DNA of 42,529 bases from a virus (IMGVR_UViG_3300032073_004529:1-42529), one strand, 5' to 3'; shown: positions 1 to 10,500, counted from the first letter of the stretch. The notes: generated from the sequence alone by a model not told the origin. Program-made: numbers and translations.

Positions 1-438
1 TGTATTATGTGTATTACCACCCAATTGTTTATACCAATCTTTAAAAGACCCTCCTCTTCTTGCCATTTGTTGCTGTCCCGCTGATTCTTGCATCATCTGC
101 TCTTGCATCATTTGTTCCTGCATCATTTGCTCTGCTTCAGCATTTTCTTGTTGTTGGACTTCCTGTCCTGGGGCTTGTTGCTGCCCCTGTTGCCCCTGTT
201 GCTGTTGTTGAGACAAAGATTCAAACAACTGCATTACATCTTCTTCTTTGTAACCCAATTGCATTAAAGCCATACCTACAGAGTTTGCATCCTCTCCAGC
301 TTGTAGCATCTCTAATACAGCATCTTCAATATCATACATTTGATTTTGAACTTTATCCTGTATTTCTTGTGCTATTTGTTTTGGGTCTCCAGGATTTGGT
401 GGACCTCCACCCTGTTGTAAACTTTTATAGTTTTTCAT
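1..438 (-). CDS. Gln-rich virion-associated protein, partial (C-terminus outside window)
   Basis: The reading frame opens at an ATG at 438 and stays open to base 1, giving 146 codons of an incomplete protein. The N-terminus begins MKNYKSLQQGGGPPNPGD and is followed by a helical stretch. A low-complexity Gln-rich tract then includes three copies of EQMMQ. The visible end contains two Gly-Gly turns, in RRGGSFKDW and KQLGGN. These Gly-Gly-plus-aromatic turns resemble those in the two large genes immediately upstream, so I infer the same virion or ejected-protein set. The start is preceded by an A-rich leader and no Shine-Dalgarno sequence, as elsewhere in the window. Function is not recognised. 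The gene follows the 960-aa wall-active protein after about 29 bases and is probably in the same operon. Confidence 0.75.
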   Translation of the reverse strand, partial: MKNYKSLQQGGGPPNPGDPKQIAQEIQDKVQNQMYDIEDAVLEMLQAGEDANSVGMALMQLGYKEEDVMQLFESLSQQQQQGQQGQQQAPGQEVQQQENAEAEQMMQEQMMQEQMMQESAGQQQMARRGGSFKDWYKQLGGNTHNT

Positions 439-467
439 TGTTTTAGTTTATATTAATATACAAATTT

Positions 468-3350
468 TTATTTTATTATAAAAGACATTATGTAATTAGA
501 TGGCGACATATTTTTTGACTTTGCTTCAGTATAGTGTATCCTATTAAGTTTGTCATATGCATTTATAGCACTTGCTGAATTGTTTTTACCGCTAATATAC
601 TCTTTATATAATGCTTTCATCTCTCCTCCTGATTGTTTATATTGCAATACATTAAAGTATTTGCTATTATTTTTAACCCCTTTCGTATAAGTAGATCTTC
701 CGCCTTCTGTTTCACCGGCCCAAAACGTTGGCATAGTTTCTATGAAATCTAATGATTTATCATATTTTCTATTTTTTAGAAGAAAAGCCAATCTTCCCAT
801 AGTAGCAACAGCTGCTTTTTCTGGTCTTAATAAATCAGAATTATCTGTTACTCCTAGTTTCATTATTTTTTTAAGCAGATCACCTTCTTTCATATTTTTC
901 CATCTTAATTGTGTTAATCCTACTGAATGATCATCTCTATTAGCTCCGTATGTTGAATATTTACTTTTGTAATCTGGACCGCTTGATGAATAACCAGCTA
1001 ATTTACCAAAGCCTTTTTTAACAGCTCTTGCTAAATCGCCAACACTAGAATGTTCATCTCCAAATGCTGTTTCATTACCTAGTATACCCATAGCTACAGG
1101 CACCAGGTCATTATACTGATCACTTGTTATATTAAATGCATCCATTATTTTTTTCTTGCTATCTTCTAATGCTTCTACATAGGGCAATACTATTTCATTA
1201 TACCTCCTTTCATCTTTTTCTTTTAAAAATAAATTTTTGTCTACGTCTATTTTAATAGGTTTGTAATTCTTATTCCCTGGAGTTCTGTTAATTCCTTGAC
1301 CTCTTTGTATATTCCCATTTTTATCTTCATATATATCATATTGCAGATCAACAGCTTTTTTATCAAGCTCATCATACACCCCACCAATATTCTTTAATAA
1401 AGAAAATTTCTTGTTGTTTTTATCACTAATATACCATTTGTCGTCTTTCTTTTTATAAATTCTTTTCCCGTCTTCATATTTATAAAACTTTTTTCTATCC
1501 TTATTTTTAAAATACAGCTTATCATCCTTTACATAAAATTTATTTTGATTTTCTTCAGGCAAGATGAATACTTCACTACCTCCTTTTAATGTAGAGTATA
1601 ATTTTTCCACAGCACCTTTTGTACATCTTATACAACCATTTGACACCCTTTTTTTATCATCTGAAACATATCCTGAATGTATTGATGTTGAAACACGTTC
1701 AATCTTACCAGTTTTATTAAACTCATTAAACTGTTGTTCATTCATCATGTTAAAGGAAGGAAGCCCATTATACCCTTCCTTTCTTAAATTTGATATGTAA
1801 AATTTACCAGCACCTGTTGTTTTGTTTCCAGCATTCCAATCTACTTTATACCTGTTTTTAACTTTATCTTCTTTTGTTATGATCCCATCTTTATTAACGT
1901 CTTTAGTCTTAGTAGTAGTTTGGCCATCTCCAAAATTTGCACCAATGTCAATTGGGTATGCAGCATAAGGCTTATCACTTTTAGGGTGGTACAAATGCAT
2001 TAACCCGGTAGATTTGTCAACAACAACATAATCTGACTTAGCTTTATTTTTTTGATAGTTAACAACTATTTTAGCATTATCCATTCTGTTAATATCTTTT
2101 TGCCTTTGTTTTACATCTTTCCATAATTCCAACTCTCCAAAATCATCCTTTTGCTCTTTAAGGTATTCTTCTTTAGTAAAAGCAGTAGGTAGCGCATCTT
2201 TTTTAAGTTTCTTTTCTAAACCTGTAGATGTAGATATGGACTCTGTATTAAAATTATCTTGAGAAGTATATGGGCTAACTATGATTTCATTCTGTTTTTG
2301 TATATTTTTCTTATTCTTTTTCTTATTCATTCCCCATTTAGTAAGCTCTTCTTCTGAAGGTTCAAATGGCTCTCCACTTCTATTGGTATTTTTTAAATGC
2401 CCCTTATGCCTAAATATTTTATTAGGCCCATACATTTCCCTGGCTTTTCCAAACGCTTCATTAAATGTAAGATTGTCAAAATTATATTCTGATTGCTGTT
2501 GCGTTTGTTGAGTTTGTTTTTTTACTGTTGGTTTAACAGTGGGCTGTACCGTAGGCTGTACTGTAGGTTGTACTGTAGGTTGTTGTGATTGCTGAAATAA
2601 CTTTTGCTGTAAAGCTAGATTACCTTTATATGTGCCATCAGTTAAGCCTTGTTTTTTTGCTTCTGCCCAAGGTTTACCCGTCACTCTTTGCCAGGTTTCA
2701 TAAGCTTTTTCTCCACCTTTTTGTTTTTTAAAAGCAGGAGATACACGCTTGTAATTTTCAGCAGCAAAGTATTCAGCGTCTTTTGGATTGTCAAAATACA
2801 AAGCATTTTTAAAGCCTTGGTTTTTATGATATTCAAATATTTCATCAAAGTCACCATTGTTAGATATTCTTTTTAAAGTATTACCTTCTTGAACAATGTT
2901 AGGTAATACATAATTTCCAAAACTAGCTAACTCATGAGATCCATGCATATCATACCCTTCTGAATCTTGACCTAAAAACAAAGAAGGAGAATCTTCTTTA
3001 GAAAGTGTAAGCCTTTTTACAAAAGGAATATGAGAATTTCTTGCTATGGCATTTTTCATCATTGTATCTTTTAACTCTGCACCTTCTTGTGCTACAGGTA
3101 TTTCCATAACCATATTACCAGGAAACTGATATTCATAACCAGGAAACATCATTTGTTGATTACCCATGTTATCTATACCAAGCAAAGGACCTTTCTGTAA
3201 AGCACCGCCATTTTGTTCTGTCATAGTTATATTGCCACTTGGTATAATTTTATAGGGGTCATTATAATTTGGCGCACCTTTTCTATACCCTTCTCCTCCT
3301 TTTTGCAACTTAGGCAAAGACTTAATTTTATATTTTTTATTAAAATTCAT
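468..3350 (-). CDS. Large virion protein with L,D-transpeptidase-like and lysozyme-like domains
   Basis: This 960-aa protein probably acts on host peptidoglycan during entry. Residues 1-100 hold short Gly-rich motifs (LPKLQKGGE, IPVAQEGAE). A tandem PTVQ linker follows near 255-275. A YkuD-type L,D-transpeptidase-like region lies at about 430-605: VVVDKSTGLMHLYHP leads to an IHSGYVSDD segment and the signature SNGCIRC near residue 570. The catalytic Cys is present, but the usual SHGC His is replaced by Asn. Inside this region a DVNKDGIITKED loop resembles an EF-hand calcium loop. A lysozyme or lytic-transglycosylase-like domain follows at about 745-880, with GILGNETAFG supplying the candidate catalytic Glu and SVGLTQLRW matching the downstream signature. 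The start overlaps the end of the 1393-aa gene by 11 bases, which suggests translational coupling. Domain calls rest on motifs; the activities are inferred. Confidence 0.8.
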   Translation of the reverse strand: MNFNKKYKIKSLPKLQKGGEGYRKGAPNYNDPYKIIPSGNITMTEQNGGALQKGPLLGIDNMGNQQMMFPGYEYQFPGNMVMEIPVAQEGAELKDTMMKNAIARNSHIPFVKRLTLSKEDSPSLFLGQDSEGYDMHGSHELASFGNYVLPNIVQEGNTLKRISNNGDFDEIFEYHKNQGFKNALYFDNPKDAEYFAAENYKRVSPAFKKQKGGEKAYETWQRVTGKPWAEAKKQGLTDGTYKGNLALQQKLFQQSQQPTVQPTVQPTVQPTVKPTVKKQTQQTQQQSEYNFDNLTFNEAFGKAREMYGPNKIFRHKGHLKNTNRSGEPFEPSEEELTKWGMNKKKNKKNIQKQNEIIVSPYTSQDNFNTESISTSTGLEKKLKKDALPTAFTKEEYLKEQKDDFGELELWKDVKQRQKDINRMDNAKIVVNYQKNKAKSDYVVVDKSTGLMHLYHPKSDKPYAAYPIDIGANFGDGQTTTKTKDVNKDGIITKEDKVKNRYKVDWNAGNKTTGAGKFYISNLRKEGYNGLPSFNMMNEQQFNEFNKTGKIERVSTSIHSGYVSDDKKRVSNGCIRCTKGAVEKLYSTLKGGSEVFILPEENQNKFYVKDDKLYFKNKDRKKFYKYEDGKRIYKKKDDKWYISDKNNKKFSLLKNIGGVYDELDKKAVDLQYDIYEDKNGNIQRGQGINRTPGNKNYKPIKIDVDKNLFLKEKDERRYNEIVLPYVEALEDSKKKIMDAFNITSDQYNDLVPVAMGILGNETAFGDEHSSVGDLARAVKKGFGKLAGYSSSGPDYKSKYSTYGANRDDHSVGLTQLRWKNMKEGDLLKKIMKLGVTDNSDLLRPEKAAVATMGRLAFLLKNRKYDKSLDFIETMPTFWAGETEGGRSTYTKGVKNNSKYFNVLQYKQSGGEMKALYKEYISGKNNSASAINAYDKLNRIHYTEAKSKNMSPSNYIMSFIIK
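2524..2583 (-). repeat. Five tandem 12-bp units encoding a PTV(Q/K) linker
   Basis: Five adjacent 12-bp units can be read directly; the last two are identical on the plus strand (ACTGTAGGTTGT). On the coding strand they give QPTVQPTVQPTV and then KPTV. They form a Pro/Thr/Val linker flanked by Gln-rich sequence, between the N-terminal region and the L,D-transpeptidase-like domain of the 960-aa protein. Copy number is likely to vary by slippage. Confidence 0.9.
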
Positions 3351-6300
3351 ATCCTAACTTTTTAAGCTTTAGCATTGTTTCGTAATCTACCTCATCACCT
3401 ACATTAAACTGTCCTCCTTTTTTTTCTTTTTCTAATGCAGATAATCCAATTGCAGCAGGAAAAAATACAGGAAGTTTATTCATTATTTTAGATAAGTTTT
3501 TATAATTGCTTTCTGTATTTTGCATAAAATCTAACATTCTAGTTTCCTCTGTTTTATCACCAGGGTTAATCTTTTTACTTTTCTGCATTAATTTTAACTT
3601 CTCGGGTGTTACTTCATCATATCTACTTTTTAATATTCCCCTATCAATCATAACTTGTCTTAATTCATGAGCAAATGCAGAAGATTCTTTGCCACCACTA
3701 CCTCTAGCAAAATAATCATAATCTTTGAATTGTTTATTTCTAAATAAACGGTTAAAATTTGCTTGTAAGTATTTTATAGGATATTTCTTAAGGTTTCTTA
3801 AAGCAGGATAATAATCAGCCTTAGTCATATTTAATCCTGCTTTGGGTTTTATTAACTTTCTTAATTCATCATCTACAGGTAATGTTCTACCATATTGAAA
3901 GGCATGTCCATATTCATGTGCTTTAACAGGATTATAATCAAAATAATATGGACTATATGCTGTAGAAGATGGTGAAAAATAATTAATATTTTTCATTAAA
4001 TCTTCTTCAGGTATAGCATAACTGTATTTATCTTTTCTTATCTCAGCATTATGTGTGAAATGTGCATTTTCAAAATCAGGTTTAAAAGCTTCAAATAAAG
4101 CTCTATGTTTATCTCGCTTACCTGATTTTACTAATTCATTAAATGATTTCATATTATGCATATCATTGATTCTTGCAAAAGCTGCTTGTTCTGCAAAATC
4201 TCTTAATTGAATTTCATTTTTTTCAGGAAATTCTCTTTTAGCCCAGCTATATTCTTGTTCTTTTAATCTTTTAATTCCTTCATCACTTGTTAAATCTTTA
4301 ACTAATTGTTCTCTATAATTTTTAATGTTATCTGCATCTTCTGCAATTTTTCCCCAATAATCTTTTAATTGTGGTTTTTTACTTATTCTAGGCATAAAAC
4401 TAGAAGCTTTTGAAGCTTTCCCAAATGCAAAACCGGGCATTAGAAAACCAGCGGCTAATGCTTTGCCTGGATTTTCTCTTACCCAATCATCTGAAGTTAC
4501 TGATGTAACTACATCAGGTTGTCCTTTATGCTGTCTATCTGCAATATCACTAAACATACTAGGGAATACATCTGCTAACTCTGTGTTTTTCCCTCTATAT
4601 TTATCTATACCATAAGCAACTAAAGCTTCTGGAATTGCTAAACCTTCAAGTACATTTTTCCCTAAATTTGTTACCCCCTTACCTATAGTTTTAGTCAATT
4701 GCCTTCCTGTATTTATAGGATTTCCCCAAACTTCTGCAACGGGTAATGAATATGGTGTAGCTTTATAAGTATTATCACCTAAAGGGTAAACATAGTTTTT
4801 ATAATCATCTTTACCTTCTCCTCCTTTTTGATAAGTTTCTCTATAGAACTGCTGTTCTTGAGGATTGAGAGAAGCCCAACCTTGTGTTGTGTATTTGTTG
4901 ACTAGTTTTTGAAATTCACCACCTTGTTGTTTTGTATTCTGATATCCTTTAAGCCAGTGCGGTTGATAGTTGTATATATTTGCTTCAGATAACGGAAACT
5001 GTTTAAGATAATTGCCAGATTCATCTACTGGAAACATAGTAGAACCTTTACCATGTCTACCTAATGTAGATACTTTCATTGGACGGTCTGTTGATATAAT
5101 ATAGGGAGTATTGCCTTTTTTTAATATATCATTATAATATACTTCTAAATCATCTAGACCTTCCCCTTTTTTACCAAAGGAAGGAAATGCTGTAGCTCCT
5201 CTCCTGTCTAAGTTAATACCTGGGCCTTTTTTATAATCTTTAGGTTTTCCAGTTCTTATTAAATTTGTCTGCATTGCATCTTGTACAGCATCTTGTGCTA
5301 CAATTCTATTATATTCATTTAGTTTGTTAGAAAAAGGATTGTATTTATAAGTATTTTTTAAAGGCCCAGTAGTTAATGCTCTTCCTGCTGTTTTTGCACC
5401 TTTTCCTAACAAGCCTACCCCTGGAGTCACTTCTAAAAGATCCCCCATCTTATCTCCTACTACCATCTCTTCTGGTGTAGATACATGATATGGAAATGGA
5501 CTAATTGCTCTATTTACTACAGCTTTACCAAAACCTTTTACTGCATTAGGATAACTCCAAAAATCATTATATATTCTTTTTGCAGCAGGTATACCTGTCA
5601 TTTCATATACATCTTTTGCTAACTGAGTTCCCACTGTACCCAAATCATTTAAAACACTTTTTTTTGTAATGTCTTCCCCTTTACCTTTATAATGAGGTGC
5701 TGTTACATTAACTGTTGGTAATGTACCATATAATGTATTATTTTCATCTAAAGTAAATTTATTTAGTATAGTTGTATTATAATTATCTCTATAAAATTTC
5801 TTTTCTTCTTCTGTAAGTGATGACCAACCTTTAGTTGTGTATTTTTTAACTAATCTCTGAAAATCACCACCTTTTTGAGCTCTTGGCATTAGCTTTTTAT
5901 CCAGAGGATAATTAGGGAGCATTAACTCTATTAGCTTTTTATTTTGTTCTTCTGTACCTCCATAGTTATCTATACCATAAGCTTTAGCTGCTTCAGATCT
6001 TGATTTATATGATGGGTCCATGCCATGGTGTTTAAAAAAATCATGTACTCTATAACTTGGTTCTTTCTTTTGTACTACTGGTGTTTTAGAATTAATTGAA
6101 GGCCTTACAACTACTTTAGTATGTGGTTTTTGATAAACAAAACGTGGAGTTGTTGGAGTTGGCAAATAAGCACTTGTTGGATTAATTAAAGGGTTAAAAA
6201 CTTCTGGTATTGTATCATAATATTTAATTGTATCATCTGTAAAACCTAGGTTTTTATATTTTTTTATGAGCTCTTTATTTTTTAAATATTTACTAGTTTT

Positions 6301-7521
6301 ATTATTTAAACGATTGCGTCTATCATATTCTGCTTCTGTTTGAGAAAAAGATGAATTTTCTGGAAGATCCCCTTTAATATCTGTTTTGTCTACAGTCCCA
6401 ACACCGGGCACCCAAGGACCATTGCCAAATATTTTTTTTTGAGCTAAAGATGCATTGTATAATTGAAAGCTATCCTGATATAACTGATTCCTTTCATCAT
6501 CTTCTGAATCTACATACAGAATAGGCTGTTCAAAACCTTTTTGAGCTTTAGGTATATTACCTCCATAGCGAAAATCTATATCAAGTGATTGTTGTTTTAA
6601 AACACTTTCCAGTCTTTCTTTTTCCCATTGTTTTTCTTGCTCACTTAAATTATTTACATCATACCCTCTCATTTGTTCATTGTACTCACTTTGGTCATCC
6701 ATCATAAAAGAAGAAGCACCAAAAGGAACTGTAAGTTCTGCTGCTGTATTATACTGATTGTTATAACCAGCGTCATATTTATCCGCCCAATCAAGTACTA
6801 GTTTTTGCATTTGCTTAGATGTAGGACGTCCCCGTTTTATTTTATCTCCTATATTTTCTTGCGCATCTAATTTTGCATCCATTTTTCTTAAAAACAAAAT
6901 ATTTTCTTCTGTTGCATCTTTTTCATTTTCATAATCTCTTCCTTTTGCTCTTAATTTTTTATATTTTTTTAAATCATCAGGTGTGTATTTTAAAAAGTCA
7001 TCAATATGATATGTCAATTCTCTTTTTTTTGTTTCTGGATTTAACCTATCCCAGTTATCTCTGTAGTAACTTTTAGGGTGTTGGATATCCCATGTGCCAG
7101 CATTAAGATCATATGCTTTATTAGGTTTGTATTTGGGTCTATTTTTTTGTTCTTCTTTACTTTTTTTAATTCTATCTTCTATCCTTTCGTTTTTTAATTG
7201 TTGAATATTCTTTTGGAATGCAATACTTCTTGGGTCTTTATCAAGATTTTTGTATTCATCCTCAAGCATCATCTGTCTTCTTATGTTCCATTCTCTTCTT
7301 TTTTGTTCCTCTTTTCTAACTAACTCTTCATCAGAAGCAAAATAGTTAGGATTTGAGTCCATTAAATTAAAACTATTTTGTGTTAAAGATTCAAACCCAT
7401 CTTGAGCTTTAGGAACATGATACATATCCTGCATGAATACACCTGTTACATATGTGAATTGTTCATGTGGGCCACCTGGTAAACCTTTACTTTCTTTTTT
7501 GCTATATCTTTTATTTATCAT
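3340..7521 (-). CDS. Giant virion-associated protein with HExxH metallopeptidase-like motif
   Basis: This 1393-aa protein has no confident family name. Its first third is highly charged and helical. Short motifs of the type [VIM]P[KR]AQ[DK]G recur near residues 35, 325 and 547. A block of about 38 residues occurs twice, near 547-585 and 868-905, with the shared core KYTT-GW-SL. Moderately hydrophobic, Gly/Ala-rich stretches lie around 650-720 and 930-1030. Near residue 1200 the segment NPVKAHEYGHAFQYG contains HEYGH, the zinc-metallopeptidase signature; a later AFAHELRQV offers further His and Glu residues. The gene overlaps its upstream neighbour by 4 bases (ATGA) and its downstream neighbour by 11 bases. 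Size and context suggest an internal or ejected virion protein. The protease role is inferred from the motif only. Confidence 0.75.
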   Translation of the reverse strand: MINKRYSKKESKGLPGGPHEQFTYVTGVFMQDMYHVPKAQDGFESLTQNSFNLMDSNPNYFASDEELVRKEEQKRREWNIRRQMMLEDEYKNLDKDPRSIAFQKNIQQLKNERIEDRIKKSKEEQKNRPKYKPNKAYDLNAGTWDIQHPKSYYRDNWDRLNPETKKRELTYHIDDFLKYTPDDLKKYKKLRAKGRDYENEKDATEENILFLRKMDAKLDAQENIGDKIKRGRPTSKQMQKLVLDWADKYDAGYNNQYNTAAELTVPFGASSFMMDDQSEYNEQMRGYDVNNLSEQEKQWEKERLESVLKQQSLDIDFRYGGNIPKAQKGFEQPILYVDSEDDERNQLYQDSFQLYNASLAQKKIFGNGPWVPGVGTVDKTDIKGDLPENSSFSQTEAEYDRRNRLNNKTSKYLKNKELIKKYKNLGFTDDTIKYYDTIPEVFNPLINPTSAYLPTPTTPRFVYQKPHTKVVVRPSINSKTPVVQKKEPSYRVHDFFKHHGMDPSYKSRSEAAKAYGIDNYGGTEEQNKKLIELMLPNYPLDKKLMPRAQKGGDFQRLVKKYTTKGWSSLTEEEKKFYRDNYNTTILNKFTLDENNTLYGTLPTVNVTAPHYKGKGEDITKKSVLNDLGTVGTQLAKDVYEMTGIPAAKRIYNDFWSYPNAVKGFGKAVVNRAISPFPYHVSTPEEMVVGDKMGDLLEVTPGVGLLGKGAKTAGRALTTGPLKNTYKYNPFSNKLNEYNRIVAQDAVQDAMQTNLIRTGKPKDYKKGPGINLDRRGATAFPSFGKKGEGLDDLEVYYNDILKKGNTPYIISTDRPMKVSTLGRHGKGSTMFPVDESGNYLKQFPLSEANIYNYQPHWLKGYQNTKQQGGEFQKLVNKYTTQGWASLNPQEQQFYRETYQKGGEGKDDYKNYVYPLGDNTYKATPYSLPVAEVWGNPINTGRQLTKTIGKGVTNLGKNVLEGLAIPEALVAYGIDKYRGKNTELADVFPSMFSDIADRQHKGQPDVVTSVTSDDWVRENPGKALAAGFLMPGFAFGKASKASSFMPRISKKPQLKDYWGKIAEDADNIKNYREQLVKDLTSDEGIKRLKEQEYSWAKREFPEKNEIQLRDFAEQAAFARINDMHNMKSFNELVKSGKRDKHRALFEAFKPDFENAHFTHNAEIRKDKYSYAIPEEDLMKNINYFSPSSTAYSPYYFDYNPVKAHEYGHAFQYGRTLPVDDELRKLIKPKAGLNMTKADYYPALRNLKKYPIKYLQANFNRLFRNKQFKDYDYFARGSGGKESSAFAHELRQVMIDRGILKSRYDEVTPEKLKLMQKSKKINPGDKTEETRMLDFMQNTESNYKNLSKIMNKLPVFFPAAIGLSALEKEKKGGQFNVGDEVDYETMLKLKKLGYEF
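4819..4930 (-). repeat. Second copy of KYTT-GW-SL block
   Basis: This segment encodes GGEFQKLVNKYTTQGW followed by ASLNPQEQQFYRETY, at about residues 868-902 of the 1393-aa protein. It aligns without gaps to the block encoded near 5779-5892. The two copies are diverged in DNA but alike in protein, so this is an old internal duplication and not a recent tandem copy. Confidence 0.8.
5779..5892 (-). repeat. First copy of KYTT-GW-SL block
   Basis: This segment encodes AQKGGDFQRLVKKYTTKGW followed by SSLTEEEKKFYRDNY, at about residues 546-582 of the 1393-aa protein. It matches the block encoded near 4819-4930. Both copies follow a Gly-Gly motif, so the repeated unit is the Gly-Gly turn plus a short, probably helical, module. 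Confidence 0.8.
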
Positions 7522-10500
7522 CTTACTGATATATTTAGTTTTGTATTGTTTAATTTAAGTAGCATCTTCCTATTACCTGATAGTGTCCTTCTTAGAATAA
7601 CCTTATTAAAGTAGTGTCTAAACTTTTTACGTTGACTACTGGACTTTTGATACAATAAATTATTAAAGTTTAAATCTTTTATGTATCCATTTAGTTCTGT
7701 AATAAATATATTTTGACCAGGGCTATCAGAAGGTGTTATCCCCGGCTGGTATTGATACGTAGGAAAAGGAGGAGTAGTAAACTCTGCTCTATCTGCTGTG
7801 ATATCCCAAAACTGATTGAACCTATACTTCTGCTCTTCTTTAGAATACAGTATCTGTATATCCTGTGCTCCAATAATTGGATATATAATCATATTAAGCG
7901 GATCTTCCTTAGGGTGTGGCACTAAAGTAAGTAAACCAGATACCTGCTCAGAATTGTAAATAATAGCTTTATCAAAGTTAAAGTCTAAGTCATGCCATCT
8001 ATCATCACCACAACCATCATGTAAGTCTCCTTTATACACATAAGTTTCTAACTGATATTCAAAACTTCTTATTGTATTAACAGCTTGTCCTGTATTTTCT
8101 ATAAGTTCAACCTCCCATGGATAATCTACACCATAAAAGTTTGCATATAAATCACATCTATAATTATGCCTCCATATAGAACCACTTTCAAAACTTGGTG
8201 GTATTTGTAACAATGCTTCGTATTGACAAGTTATTAAACCAGGTGGTATTGCACCCACTCCTGTTGTTGTATATATACTTAACCCGCTGCAATCACCATC
8301 CTGATTTAGCGTAGCATTTGGTATTGGTGAAGGTGGGCATCCACATTCTATTTTTCTACAAATTGCAGGATAAGTTGTAAATGTAGGTTCTTGAGTAGGT
8401 CCTGAATTACAATCATATTGAGTATCACAAATTAAAACTTCTACAATTTGATAGTCGCTTAAAACTATGCTTTGTATAAAGCTTATGCTATTTTCTCTTA
8501 TGCAATCTAAATTTATAGTTTGTCCTTTTTGAACAGTTTGTGTATGATATGTACCTGATACACATTCCTGCCACAATATTTCATATTGATCTAATGGTGC
8601 AGAATTAAATATGGTTAAGGTGTAATCATAACAATCACAAGCATCAACTGTATTTGTAGGGTTGTTACAAATCTGTTTCATGAGATTTACAACATCAATA
8701 ACATTTTGGGTGTAATCTAACTGATTTAGATTTTGTATATCATCCATTTGAAACAAATGGCTATCGTTATTGCTATTATGTAATGGGCTTAACCAGCCTC
8801 CTGGTGTAACATTAGAAGTGCCTGCGTCATTCCATGGAATATAAGAAACCATGCTATATAAATAATCATCTGTTGACGAACTTGTAGGAACTTGATTTTG
8901 AGATATATTTTGATTAGCTATATTATTTACATCCCAGCAAGGACCAAATCCTAAAGGATTTCCAGGAGCCGCGCCAGCATTCCATGAATTAACAACACCT
9001 GTAACATGAAAAACAAAAGCTCTATAATTAGGGTCTGAACTTCTATCTAGTAACTGTGAATTAGAACCTCTTAAGTCTATAACATTTTCTATAGCATATC
9101 TTTGTCCATAATCCACACCCCAAGTTGAACCAACTCCAGGTATATCTCCTATCCAATTAGCATAAAGCCAACTTCTAAATCCACTAGCAATTGCTAATGC
9201 ATCTGTATTAGTCGCTGAATTAAAACTTGCCATGTATGTAGATCCGCCAAAATTAAATCTGTCAGTAAGACTAGGGGGAGAACTATAGTTAATATCAATA
9301 GCTGGACCTAAAAACCAAGCGGGTTGACAGCCAGAAATTCCACCTGCTCTTGCATGCATAGTTATACCAACTTGCATGTTTTGACTATTAATAGCATTTT
9401 GTATATCACCGTTTTGTAAAAACTGTTCTATAAAGTTTATCATTACATCTTTCTGACTTGGGTTTTGAAAGCCAAATTCACTTGTGCTATCATCTGCTTG
9501 CACAACAAATACCAAATCTATAGGACATTCTAATGACTGCTCTTCAATTACTGGAGTTCCATTACCTAGTCCTCCCGTACTTTGTAATATATTTGTTTCG
9601 CAATCTCCAGTTTGCTGATCATATACAACAGGGCTATTTGTAACATTTGGATACACTAATGTGTAACCAGGTAGGCAATCACACTTTAAAGAACAAAGAT
9701 CTGTTATTAAAGAACCGACTACTATATCTACATCATTATTAGAAACTTGTAACTGGAATAAAAAATTTGAATTCCAACATGTTAATGCAAAATGTTGAGC
9801 ATCAGCAGGTAAATTGCCTGATGCCGTAGTTACTATACTATAGATAAATTGGTTAGCAGGCCCTGTTGCAACTGGATTTGCAGTAGGGGGACACAAAGAA
9901 GCAGGATAAACATCTGCAGCACCTATAGTATTAGATTGGTCAAAACAATAATCTGGTCCTGCACAAGTTCCGGTAAAACCACCACCAAAATTTAAATCAT
10001 TTACCATAAGCAAAACTTGCTTAAATCCAGGAATTGTAACCCTGTTTCCTAAATCAGAATTAACTTTATCATTTAAAGTTAATAAAGATTGACTTTTGCC
10101 CCATGGGCCATCTGTTCCTGCATTCCACCAATTAGAAGTTAACCAAGTATCAACTAAATTAGCGTCTATGCTAGACAACATGGTATTTCCACCAATATTA
10201 TATGATAAAACAGGAAGAATATCTGACGACCATAAAGTTACACCTACTTGTATTGTTCCGTTATTTAAACCATTAACTATTATTGGATTTGTTAAAAATT
10301 TGTATACAAACAATCTTTCTTTTTCTTCTATTTTAGTACCATAAGAAAAAGGTGGAGGTTGATTTAATATTTGTTCTGCTGTCAAAAAATTAAGAGGGTC
10401 AAAATCTGTACTGCTACTAGAGTCAACTGCTAAAACTATATCTATAGGGCAACCATCTGTTCCACCTTGTATATTAGCATCCACTTCATCTATATATACA

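Noticed and set aside
60-446. 128-codon plus-strand ORF
   Set aside because: It is antisense to the Gln-rich partial gene. Its Leu-rich sequence is the complement of Gln codons.
2524-2583. Possible CRISPR-like or regulatory repeat array
   Set aside because: Units are 12 bp, contiguous without spacers and in frame inside a gene; it is a protein linker repeat.
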